Shown: in pieces, positions 13,470-24,125 of the stretch
Numbering within the stretch: the first letter of the stretch is position 1
Layout: each line of letters opens with the position of its first letter
NCBI RefSeq assembly: GCF_032854445.1
Contig: NC_088297.1
Span: forward strand, 24,379,127-24,443,126
Reading direction: 5' to 3'
Source of the DNA: Liolophura sinensis
Taxonomy: Eukaryota > Mollusca > Polyplacophora > Chitonida > Chitonidae
DNA: 64,000 nucleotides
Made by a program: the position numbers and the translations under genes
Notes under the pieces: generated by a model
What the model saw: only the letters and a program-made list of their open reading frames with translations
Told to the model about the DNA's origin: nothing
Database searches by the model: none

Positions 13470-13810
13470 AGAGGAGTGGATGGGTGAATGCTTAGGGTTT
13501 AAAATTGTACCGGTACTACATAACTTTTTAGTAACATGACGACGAAGGAGTCCGTAGAGTACACGTACGTGTAATGTGCCTCCTTGTTGCAGGACAAATT
13601 CCCACCGCTCCTTTTTCTAAGGCTGCTTCACGGAGACGACTTACCCGAGCCATTATACTGATACGGGTCAACCAGTTGTTGCACGACAATCGAACGACAA
13701 TCGAGGAAGCCTACAATTTCCTCATTTTAAGTCTTAGGTGTGACCCGACCCAGGATTGACCCTGGATTCCCCAATGCGGAAGCTCTAGTAACTCAACCAA
13801 AAGGTGGTCC
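13470..13810 (-). mobile_element. SINE, family B
   Basis: GTGAATGCTTAGGGTTTAAA, then GTAACATGACGACGAAGGAG, TGCCTCCTTGTTGCAGGAC, ATACTGATACGGGTCAACCA and the tRNA-like GACCCAGGATTGACCCTGGA. Confidence 0.8.
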
Positions 13811-13954
13811 CAAATACCCACCATACAAAAATTATTTTGATATGTCTTTTTCTCTTTAAAGAAAAATCGGGAACAAATACTGAACACCACACTTACAACT
13901 AACTTTCGGCAGTCTTTCGTCTAAACTTGATGTAATTTTTTTGTACGTTTTTCT

Positions 13955-14362
13955 GCAGACAGACAGACACACAGACAGACAGACAGACATAAAGGCAGAC
14001 ATAAAGACAAACATACGCATACAGACATATAGGCGGACAGACAGACAGACACAGACATACACACGGACAGACATACAGACACAAAGACATACACACGCAC
14101 GCACACACAGACACACGGACAGACATACAGTCACAAAGACATACACGCACAGACAGACACACGAACAGACACACGGACAGACACACGTACATACACATAC
14201 ACACGCATATGTACATACATACACACAGACAGACACATATACACATAGACAGACACACGGGTATAAACAGACAGACACACGGATATACACACACACGCAC
14301 GCGCACATGTACAGACATACGCACGGACATACACACAGACATACACACAGACAGACACAAAA
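13955..14362. repeat. CAGA/CACA microsatellite
   Basis: About 400 bases of ACAGACAGACACACAGACAG with ACATACACACGC variants. All long open frames here, on both strands, come from this simple sequence. Confidence 0.95.
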
Positions 14363-14807
14363 ATTTCTCATTCGCCTGCCACCGCAGGCCGATTTGCATG
14401 GAGAAACTCAAAGTGTCTGAGTAAAACTATAGATCCATGGCACGATACTGACAAGCTTTCTTACGTGCATACGTGCATACCATATATATCCCAAACGGTC
14501 CTACGAACTCTGGGGAACACTTTTTGTCACAAAGACCACAAAAAGATTGGAAACGGGCAATCTTGAATTCCTTGTCCAACGACGGGATGAACTTCCGCCT
14601 GGTGGTCGGTAATCTATCGACAACATTACTTTCTGATCAATATTCCGGCATACATGCCCTTTGGAGGGTAATATTTTTAATAGATAGAACTTGTACCTTC
14701 AACCTAGAATAGATTAACTACGTTAGAAGTTACAACTTGTAACTACAGATGTCTAATATTCTTGCATATTTTTTGCTTGGAACAAGATAGATCAAAGACA
14801 AAAGAAA

Positions 14808-14947
14808 GTTTATTTATTTATTTAGTTGATTGGGTGTTTTACGCTGTACTCAAGAATATTTCACTTATACGACGGTTGCTGGCCGGAAGTCACAGTGTCC
14901 GCATTGATGAGAGGCTTCTAGGTCATTAGAGCCACAGAGGCCTCATA
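14808..14947 (-). mobile_element. SINE, family A, internally deleted
   Basis: TTTATTTATTTATTTAGTTG and GGTGTTTTACGCTGTACTCA are joined to GTGTCCGCATTGATGAGAGG and CATTAGAGCCACAGAGGCCT, with the core missing. Confidence 0.8.
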
Positions 14948-15285
14948 AAAGAAAATGGATGAATGATAAGTTGTGAACTTTTTCCTGAAGTGACATGGAA
15001 GAGAGCTGCCAAGACGTAGCCCTTACAAATATCAAAACTCTTCCTATTTCATTCATTTATTTATTTGATTGATCTTTAACTCTATCATAAAAAGTTACAT
15101 GTATGTGACAGCAGTCAGGCTTATGGATAGAGGAAATCGGAGTGCTCAAAGTGAGTCACCAGGTACGAGTCAGTTACGTTCACCAGGTACGAGTCAGTTA
15201 CGTTCACCTGACAAAAATCTTGACTTAGAAAGGCTGGATTTGTCAATGGCCAAGGGCCTGGCGATAACTCTGGGAGACTGGTTGT

Positions 15286-15475
15286 AGTGGTAAGATTCCA
15301 ACCTTTTCTCCGGGTAGGCGTGACTTATTCATGAATATTAATGAAACACGTCATCACTGGAAATATTTTTTAGGGTTGGGGTTAGTGTTCGGATTAGGAG
15401 ATAGGGTTAGGATTACGGTTAGACGTGTTTCGTTCATATTCATAAAGGAAAGGGTCGTAATCTTACCGCTACCGT
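15286..15475. mobile_element. Fold-back element with telomere-like centre
   Basis: The left end (GTGGTAAGATTCCAACCTTT, then TTCATGAATATTAATGAAAC ACGTC) is matched in inverse by the right end (GACGTGTTTCGTTCATATTC, then GGGTCGTAATCTTACCGC). The middle holds TTAGGG-like steps. I see no open frame. It could be a short MITE. Confidence 0.65.
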
Positions 15476-16397
15476 CGCCTCATTAGTTTGCCTTCAGCTG
15501 TTGGTATTGTACAAAACTGCATTGGAATTCTTCCATACTGACAGTTACAAAAATCAACGTGATGAACAGTTCAGGAATTGTAATTCCAGATCTCCATCTC
15601 AACGAGAGCTTTTCCATCAACTTTCTTTAGCAAGCACACGTACCTGTAAAAACAAAGACGTTTATTCTGGTAAACTACAAATGTCCTAAGTTAGGTAACT
15701 CTTCATGTAATATCTACAGATTTAGAAATTGTAGTCGTATCACAAATTGTTCCCTGAACTCCTCTACTTTCCTGGAACACTTAATATCTGCCGTGAGGAC
15801 TTGTTCCTAGATTAGACTAACTGCTTTCCGTAAAGTGAATGATTGGAACTTTTTTACTTATTTCATGAGTGTTCAAAGCCGAATGTATCACTTACTGTAT
15901 ATGACGGCAGGAACTTTTATGATCCCAACAGGAAACCAGATGCTACTTTTTATCGTACTGGATTCTGAGATTCATACAGTCAGTAGACAAAGCTTGTATA
16001 TACGAACTTCTAGACCCTAAACTGTGTAGGGTCACTGATATTCGCGTGGCATGTGAAATTCCCCATCAGCCGGCAGGATGAAGGTTACACCTTTGAACCA
16101 GTAAGGTCAGGAATGATCGCAATACGAGATGCATAACGGTACTGATGTTCAAAAGAAACGCTACCAAGGCTTTGAGAAACTACCGAACAAAAGCAACCAC
16201 ATGTTGCATATGCAAGAGACATGTATTCAAGAGAGTGATATTTTAGAATGGTGTGAACTAGATGAGACTACATGACAGGAGAACATTTTGATGGACAGTC
16301 ACACACAGACGCCTGTGTTTCCAAATGAAACGAGTTCAAATGGCATTTGTACCGCTTCCTTTGGACGTCAGTATATATGAAATTCAACTCGGCTTAC

Positions 16398-16539
16398 TTT
16401 CCCTTTAGAACACGTCCATCGTCGTACAGCTCTTTGAGTTCAGCCCAAGCTACCGCAAATTCCTGGGTGTATTCCAGTATGTCAATCACTGTCAAAATGT
16501 CCCCCGACTCACCATGCTGGCCTATGTAACTCGGGAATT
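16398..16539 (-). CDS. Secreted SnoaL/DUF4440-like protein, exon 3
   Basis: A 142-bp exon. The acceptor CATTCAAG gives G|AA (Glu), so the frame runs GREEFPSYIGQHGESGDIL, then TVIDILEYTQEFAVAWAELK and ELYDDGRVLKG, ending in phase 2 at donor GTAAGC. The family normally continues with a strand of the type G.Y..VW....G.W; that last exon should lie at lower coordinates, but I could not find it. If the donor is not used, the frame closes at TAA one codon later. Confidence 0.72.
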
Positions 16540-16964
16540 CTTGAATGAATGGATGAAAAGACTTTAGCCTGTATATTTGTATTAAAAGATAAAAAGTTTT
16601 AAGTTTCTCAGCTTTTTTCTTGAGGCCCAAAAATGGGTGTAAAGTACTTTCTTCTAAGATCTCAACAAAGATAGCTGTCAAACCAACTTGAGGGCCGTTA
16701 ATCTCTCTGTTCCGGTAATTTCGTCAATGACGTCAGTTTTGGAAATTTCCGACAATTGGTGGAACATATGCATACAGAGCAGTTATTAAGAGATATAAAC
16801 TTCGTTTTAAGAATTTTATTCAACATATCTCTGAACACTGCCTAGGAGTTCCGGGTCAATCTTTGGTGACTCTTAAACCTTAAATCATTAAACCTCATTC
16901 TATCAAAGTCCAGCAGAACTGGAGAATTTCTTGAGTATAACATTGACATCATTCAAGTTCATTC

Positions 16965-17250
16965 AATTTTTATTTATTTATTTATTTATTTATTTTATTT
17001 GATTGGGGTTTTACACCGTACTCAAGAATATTTCACTTATACGACGGCGGCCAGCATTATGGTGGATGGAAACGGGGCACAGCCCGGGGGAACCCATGAC
17101 CATCCGCAGGTTGCTGCAAGACCGTCCCAAATACGGCGGGAGAGGAAGCCAGCATGAGCTGGACTTGAACTCACAGCGGCCGCATTGGTGAGAGGCTCCT
17201 GGGTCATTACGCTCCGCTAGCGCGCTAGCTAACTGAGCCACGGAGGCCCC
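16965..17250 (-). mobile_element. SINE, family A, full-length copy
   Basis: On the minus strand it runs from a tRNA-like head (GCCTCCGTGGCTCAGTTAGC, then TAGCGCGCTAGCGG and a B-box-like GAGTTCAAGTCC) through a core (AACCTGCGGATGGTCATGGG; ATAATGCTGGCCGCCGTCGT). It ends in TTGAGTACGGTGTAAAACCC and an (AATA)n tail. This is the reference copy for the family in this window. The core resembles those of widespread animal SINE superfamilies, but I cannot say which. Confidence 0.9.
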
Positions 17251-17377
17251 TCATTCAATTTTTTTTCCTTTACCTATTTGTTTGTCGTTTAACGTAACAT
17301 GTAAGATAAATGTATCTATACGATGGCGGTAAGGTTCAAGGGTTCCGGAATCTATATTTTGGACTTCATACCGGACC

Positions 17378-17650
17378 GAGTGAGTGAGTGCATGCACTTA
17401 AGGTCGTTCAGTCATATGACGACGAAGATGTTCTTCGAGTGTTTGTAGTGTGTCTCCTTGTTGCAGGGCGGATTTCCACATCTCTTTCACCTAGTGCTGC
17501 TTCACTGAGACGAATTACCGAAGGCAAATAAGCGGCCCCGTCCGAGCCATTATACTTTCTCTTAATTCTGAACGCCAAGCGAAGAAGCAACACCTTCCTC
17601 TTCTCAGGTTTAGGTGTGACACGACCCAGGATTGAACCTGGATGTATCTA
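17378..17650 (-). mobile_element. SINE, family B
   Basis: GTCGTTCAGTCATATGACGA then CGAAGATGTTCTTCGAGTGT, GTCTCCTTGTTGCAGGGCGG, and a tRNA-like CGACCCAGGATTGAACCTGG. It is in the intron between exons 2 and 3 of the secreted-protein gene. Confidence 0.78.
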
Positions 17651-17765
17651 AATATTAAATCTGGTCCTTAATTTAGCAACTCCCCGAGATGTTTTGAATT
17701 GGAAAAGGCACGGAATTTTTCAAAAATACGATTCCAGGCGTAGATGTATTCGAAAAACTGCCTAC

Positions 17766-17906
17766 CTTCCCTTCCATGGATAGCGTCAAGATCTGGAGGG
17801 AGGACGACAGCCGTTTCTGTGTAAAACTCCGACGTGGCGTTAAACTCGTGCTTCTCTACGTCAGCTCCATAACGGTTGAAGATGTCCTGTAGTTCCGCGT
17901 GCCATT
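17766..17906 (-). CDS. Secreted SnoaL/DUF4440-like protein, exon 2
   Basis: A 141-bp, phase 1 to 1 exon (acceptor TTAATCAG, donor GTAGGC). It encodes EWHAELQDIFNRYGADVEK, then TSEFYTETAVVLPPDLDAIH and GRE. The pattern of a long helix, then FYTETAVVLPP, then a charged GRE, is typical of NTF2-fold SnoaL-like/DUF4440 domains. In those domains it forms the first helices and the floor of a small cone-shaped pocket. Family identity rests on this pattern only, and no ligand or reaction can be stated. Confidence 0.78.
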
Positions 17907-17997
17907 CTGATTAACCAAAATTATGTACCCAATATTTTAAATCAAATATACATGAATAATAAAGTTACAAAGCTAAATACCCGACCGTAATCCAATA

Positions 17998-18113
17998 CTG
18001 TAAACCTACAGAACTGTACCCCTACAGAACCGTAAACCTACAGAACTGTAGACCTACAGAATTGTAAACCTACAGAACTGTAGACCCACAGAACTGTAAA
18101 CCTACAGAACGTA
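17998..18113. repeat. 16-bp tandem repeat (about 7 copies)
   Basis: AACCTACAGAACTGTA and close variants, in the first intron of the secreted-protein gene. Confidence 0.9.
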
Positions 18114-18511
18114 CTTGTGTGTGGAGACTAATTTTTGTAGATCTACTCCATTCGTTTTTATAAAACAATTGCAGCATTTAAAGAAATGACAGGGCCCACT
18201 TGTCTGAAAGGGTATTAGCCAGCACTGGTATTTCATTTAAAGTTTAATCTTAAACCAGTTTTGAGCAACCGGGCCCAGACAAATATTGTGTAGATATAGA
18301 GAAATAGTAAATAGTGAAGTATCATTAAACTAAGAGATTGTACTCCTAAGGGACCTCTGTAAATGGACACCAGCTGGAGTGTGGACACATACACGCACTT
18401 GTACATGCTCTAGACACTTGAGCAAACATTTACCTTTGGACTGAGTTCTACAAGTAAATATTCAGTGGAATTAAGTTTGTTTAAACACGGCAACAAAACA
18501 GAAAAACCTAC

Positions 18512-18578
18512 CTTCTTTCCTGAAGGTCCACGCACCTCCGAAGACAAAAACAAGAAAGAGCACGTTGGAGAGCACCAT
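18512..18578 (-). CDS. Secreted SnoaL/DUF4440-like protein, exon 1 (signal peptide)
   Basis: An ATG at 18578 opens MVLSNVLFLVFVFGGAWTF, a good signal peptide, followed by RKE and a donor (GTAGGT) in phase 1. The start was chosen because the hydrophobic core follows at once and the next exon fits in phase. The exon directly adjoins a family-A SINE upstream, so the promoter is not recognisable. Confidence 0.75.
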
Positions 18579-18629
18579 GTTTCTGAGGCTGAAAGAGAAT
18601 GATTACAGCTGGTTACAGCTGCGGAATCA

Positions 18630-18856
18630 TGTTTTATTTATTTATGTGATTGGTGTTTTACGCCGTACCCAAAAATATTTCACTTATACGACGGCGGCCA
18701 GCATTATGGTGGGAGCAAACCGGGCAGAGCCCAAAGGAAACCCGCGGCCACCTAGCCGGAAAGGAAGCCAGCATCAGCTGGACCGCATTGGTGACAGGTC
18801 ACTACTTCTAGGTCACTACGCTAGTGCGTTCACCAACAGAGCGACGGAGGCCCCGC
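18630..18856 (-). mobile_element. SINE, family A
   Basis: TTTATTTATTTATGTGATTG and GTGTTTTACGCCGTACCCAA at one end, and CAACAGAGCGACGGAGGCCC (tRNA-like head read backwards) at the other. Part of the core is deleted. It lies upstream of the start codon of the secreted protein. Confidence 0.85.
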
Positions 18857-18889
18857 GGAATCATCGGAATGCTTATGCGTGCATACACA

Positions 18890-19368
18890 GAATAACATGT
18901 GGTTACATCTGTGGAAACAGAATGGCTTGTGGTTATAGGAGCGGGAACAGAATGGCATGTGGTTACATCTGTGGAAACAGAATCGCTTGTGGTTATAGCA
19001 GCGGGAACAGAATGGCATGTGGTTACATTTGTGGAAACAGAATGGCTTGTGGTTATAGCAGCGGGAACAGAATAACATGTGGTTACATCTGTGGAAACCG
19101 AATGGCATGTGGCTATAGCAGCGGAAACTGAATAACATGTGGTTACATCTACAGAAACAGAATGGCATGTTGTTATATCTACAGAAACAGAATAATATGT
19201 TGTTACATCTGCCAGAAGAGAATGACTTGTGATTGTATCTGCGGAAACAGAATGGCATGTTGTTATATCTGCGGGAACAGAATGGCATGTTGTTATATCT
19301 GCGGAAACAGAATGGCACGTTGTTATATCTACAGAAACAGAATAACGCGGTTATATCTGCCAGAGTGA
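18890..19368. repeat. 30-bp minisatellite (about 16 copies)
   Basis: GGTTACATCTGTGGAAACAG followed by AATGGCATGT alternates with GGTTATAGCAGCGGGAACAG followed by AATGGCTTGT. In-frame because of its length, so it reads as a ten-residue repeat on either strand. I do not think it is coding. Confidence 0.92.
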
Positions 19369-22299
19369 CTCCTAGTTATACCTACCTGATCATTTAATTA
19401 CACTTATAGGACGTGATACAATTACACCTGTGATTAACACCTCCGTGGTAGGACATTCTAATTACATCATACAATCACACCTGTTATAAACACCTTCGCA
19501 GTATGAAATTAAAATTACGTGATACAAACGCACGTATGATAAACACCCCCTTGCCTCTCATTGGAGAACATTGAAAATCCATTAAAATGTCACCGATTAA
19601 CAGATTTAATGCGAACGAGTCAATCTCCAATACCCAGGAGAAAATAGCATAGTGGATTTTCTGAAACTCTGAGTTAATGCTCACAGTTATGCTTAATCAT
19701 AGACCAAGTAAACTCGAATACCTCCTGTAAGTGTATGACTCCAGGAAACACAAGCTTATTGCGTTCTCAACGGTATCTTGAGGTCAGCTCTCCAATTCCG
19801 CTTTTAAAACCATGTGTTCGACCATACTTTTTTCCATTAAACATTTCGTTATGTTTGTCTTCATAGCATTTGTCTGCTAGAGGTTGTACTTTCAACGTGT
19901 TGAATTAGATCGCCACGTTGGATATATGAACAGCAATCAAAGCACATCTGAGATGCATGTTTTGTTATCGACAACTAATATTCTAGCATGGTACACGATT
20001 TGAACCTATCCATCGAAACAGACATTCATATACCAGCCGTCAACCAGAACTAAGAAAGTATTTAAAGTACGAAAATAGGAAAAATCATACAAATAGTGTT
20101 TTCAATGATGTTGGGCAGATGCAAGTTGTGTTCTAGGCAACTGAGTGAAATCAGCGATCAGTAGCCTATAGTTTCTTACATTAGTACATGTATACAATAC
20201 AAAATGCTGATTTAGACAATTTCTACACACTAACCGTCTTGAGGACGTATCCCAGAGTGTTGACCACTTCACGCTGTCGATAGTAAGAACCCGGACTTTA
20301 CACGTCCACTCTTTCCAGTGAAACAGTTGTTCATTTGGTGCGCACATGTAGATATAAACTCACTTTTTAATGATGTTTTCCTGTCAACGCTTAAAACGTT
20401 TTTTGTTTATCATTTGTCCGTTTTAATTAAAAATCTCGTCTTATACCAATATGGACTTAAATGACAGTATGATAAGCGATCTTCCACATGCAAAATCAAT
20501 ACTTTTTTGTATTTTTACAATATGTTTTACACCGGAGGAAAAAGTTTTATTTCAATATGCCTTTACTGCATTCTAAAAGGGATACTTTAAATTCAAATGA
20601 ACCTCCCATATGTCATCTTCAGCAAAACGTAGTCATTTGCGTTTGTGTTACTTTATCCTAATATTTTCAAAAAAAATATATTAAAAAACATTTTTGTCTA
20701 ATTTGTTTATGATTATAGTAACGATTTCGGTCACATGACACGTATACATGTATATCGTACATTAACAACACATCTGATAAGATATCTCATAAACAAACAA
20801 GTTGTTATACCGACGAGTTTTTGTCAAACTTCACAGTTTAACAAAATGTTACAAAGGGACCAAAAGCTACGAAAGTGTATACGACAACCTAAGTTCGACT
20901 TTTGTGCGGGCAGAAGCGTGAACTCTTCAGAGCCGCGCAAAGAGATCAGCCTGTATATTCCTTCAACAACATGTACTTATTTTCCGAGGGCGTTGTTACA
21001 TCCTGGGGCCAACTGTTAACTGATATATGGCCTGACATCAGACTATTTTAAAGCGGTCTCTGACAGCACACGAACCCTGTCGTCTGTTCTGTCAATGTTT
21101 GACACTTTCAGTTGAGAAATGTCAGACCAAAGTGAGAAAGCGATCGATGAATTCGTTTAATTAGAAATATATACCCGGTCAAAAAGTTACTGTGCATTAA
21201 AGTTTGCAGAATTTCAAAAACGTTTGAACGAATGCCGCAGGATTAACGCAACAGGAGATCGTGAGGCGGATGCGTTGTCACAGAAACACCATAGCAACGC
21301 TCACCCGACGCTCTTGGCGCCCATGGCTAATGACGCATGGGCAATATCGGTGGATTTGTTTGAACCATTCCAGACCATTATCCCATAAACCCACAAACCG
21401 TAAGAAATCGTCTAACGGAGAAAGGGTAGCGCGCATGTCGTCCTCCGAGGCTACAGTGGTGCAGACAGCGCGTAAGATGTCCTTTACAATGGTGACAAAA
21501 TGCACTGTCTAGGGACAAATCCGCTTGCCAACGCTTGTCCCCATACAGCTAGAGTGACGAGAGCATTCATGGATGCAAACCACCTTCATGTGAACCAATT
21601 TCGAGTACAAATTCACCAGATTTAGCCCACTACTGAGCCCGTTTGCGACGAAATGGGACGAGCTCGTTTATTCTCGGATTCTCTCGCAGTTTTGCAAAGT
21701 TTCCTTGGACTATATTTTACATACATAGCAAACAAACTTCACTGGGTCGAATTTTGAAGGTAAACATTTTAGGTAAAAGAAATGAAAAAAGGTCAGCCTT
21801 AGCTAAAAGACCATTGAAAACTATCCCCAAACTATTAATGGGTAAACTAGTTAAAAGGTTTCCATCAGGATTCATCCACTTAAAGGCTTAACTGTTTTGG
21901 CCATACTGATCAATGTAACTGTCTGGGATGGTAAACCGAAAGTTTCTAATTTAAAAGAGAAGAAAACATAATAATGTTGTCAAAATCAATCGAAAGAGAG
22001 TCAACTTTCCTGAAAATATGGTCCTTAATATTTTTCAGATTTTGCATAATGTTCTAAATAATGATGTGATGCTTGTCTTATAAATTTATTTGACATTTCT
22101 TAGCTGAAAAACCGAAGTCTAGTGCAAATATACTAGTATTTATCAACCATGTATTACACCTCCTTCATAAATTGTTACACAACGGTTACATATACCAAAT
22201 ACCTACCACACAGCACATTGCCACTTGTAGTCTTGAATGTGCTTCATTTTCTGTTTCTGTGCCGCATTAAACCCATTACTAGGGATTTAAATGAGTGGT
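19369..22299. other. Intergenic stretch, nothing recognised
   Basis: About 2.9 kb without SINE or tandem repeat. The small block 21261-21512 is more GC-rich than its surroundings and open on both strands, but I recognise nothing in it. Confidence 0.45.
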
Positions 22300-24125
22300 T
22301 ATCTCCCATATAGCGTTGGTGCTTGGTTACCTCCAACATAGGCTACTTCTCATATAGCGGTGGTGCTTCTTTACCTTTGATATGGCGGTGGTATTTGGTT
22401 ACCTCCCACATAGCGTTAGTGCTTGGTTACCTCGCATATAGCAGTGGTTACTTCTTATATGGCATGGGTTACCTCCCACATAGTGCTTAGCTCTTATATA
22501 GCAGTGATACATGGTTACTTTCCATAAGGAACTGGTGCTGAGTATCTTCTCATATAGCGGTGGTACTAGGTTATCTCTCGTATGGCGTTGGTTACCTCCC
22601 ATATGGCGTTGATTACCTCCCATATGGCGTTGGTGCTTGGTTACCTCCCAGACAACAGTAGCACTTGGTTTGCTCACATATACAGGTGGTGCTTGGTGAC
22701 CTCCCATGCACAGGTGGTGCTTGGTCACCTCCCATACACAGGTCATGCTTGGTGACCTCCCATACACAGGTGGTGCTTGGTGACCTCCCATACACAAATG
22801 GTGCTTGGTCACCTCTCATACACAGATGATGCTTGGCGATCTCCCTTACCCCGGTGGTGCTTGGTGACCTCCCAAACACAGGTGGTGCTTGGTGACCTCA
22901 CATACACAGGTGGTGCTTGGTCACCTCAAATATACAAGTGGTGCTTGGTGACCTCCCATACACAGGTGGTGCTTGGTCACCTCTCATACACAAATGGTGC
23001 TTGGTCACCTCCCACACAGGTGGTGCTTGGTCACTTCTCATACACAGGTGGTGCTTGGTCACCTCCCATACACAGGTGGTGCTTGGTCACCTCCCATATT
23101 CACGAGGTGCTTGGTGTTATCCCATGCACAGGTGGTGCTTGGTCACCTCCCATACACACGAGGTGCTTGGTGTTATCCCATGCACAGGTGGTGTTTGGTC
23201 ACTTCCCATACACAGGTGGTATTTGGTAACCTCCCATACACAGGTGGTGCTTGGTAACCTCCAATACACAGGTGGTACTTGGTCACCTCTCATACACCAG
23301 TGATGCTTGGTGACCTCCCATACACAGATGGTGCTTGGTGACCTCCGATACACAGGTGGTGCTTGGTCACCTCCAATACACAGGTCATGCTTGGTGACCT
23401 CCCATACAAAGATGGTGCTTGGTAACCTCCCATACACAGGTGGTGTTTGGTGACCTCCCATAAACAGGTAGTCCTTGGTGACCTCCCATACACCAGTGGT
23501 GCTTGGTCACCTCCCATACACCAGTGGTGCTTGGTCACCTCCAATACACAGGTGCTGCTTGGTCACCTCTCATACACAAGTGGTGCTTGGTAACCGCCCA
23601 TACACAGGTGGCTTTTGGTGACCCATATACAGGTGGTGCTTGGTAACTTCCCATACACAGATGGTGCTTGGTAACCTCCCATACACAGGTGGTGTTTGGT
23701 CACCTCCCTTACCCCGGTGGTGCTTGGTCACCTCCCATACACAGGTGGTGCTTGGTCACCTGATACACAGGTGGTGCTTGGTAACCTCCCATACACAGGT
23801 GGTGCTTGGTCACCCCCCATACACAGGTGGCGCTTCTTCTCCACCTATACACACGAGGTACTTGGTCACCTCCCATACACAGGTGGTGCTTGGTGTCATC
23901 CCATACACAGGTGGTGCTTGGTGTCATCCCATACACAGATGGTGCTTGGTCACCTCCCATACACAGGTGGTGCTTGGTTACTTCCCATATACAGGTGGTG
24001 GTTGGTCACCTCCCATGCACAGGTGGTGCTTGGTAACCTCCCATACACAGGTGGTGCTTGGTCACCTCCCATACACAGGTGGTGCTTGGTTACCTCCATA
24101 CACAGGTGTTGCTTGGTCACCAAGC
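22300..24125. repeat. 28-bp minisatellite (about 60 copies)
   Basis: ACACAGGTGGTGCTTGGTCA followed by CCTCCCAT, repeated for about 1.8 kb. The first 350 bases (22300-22650) are older and more diverged (ATAGCGTTGGTGCTTGGTTA types). Frame-lengths of 70-196 codons here reflect only the repeat. Confidence 0.95.

Noticed and set aside
13856-14424. Open frames of 60-171 codons on both strands
   Set aside because: Translation of a CAGA/CACA microsatellite.
18565-19368. Plus-strand frame of 188 codons with a ten-residue repeat
   Set aside because: It runs from a SINE into the 30-bp minisatellite and is antisense to the signal-peptide exon of a better gene.
22300-24125. Possible CRISPR array because of regular short repeats
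   Set aside because: The units are contiguous without unique spacers, and the genome is eukaryotic.
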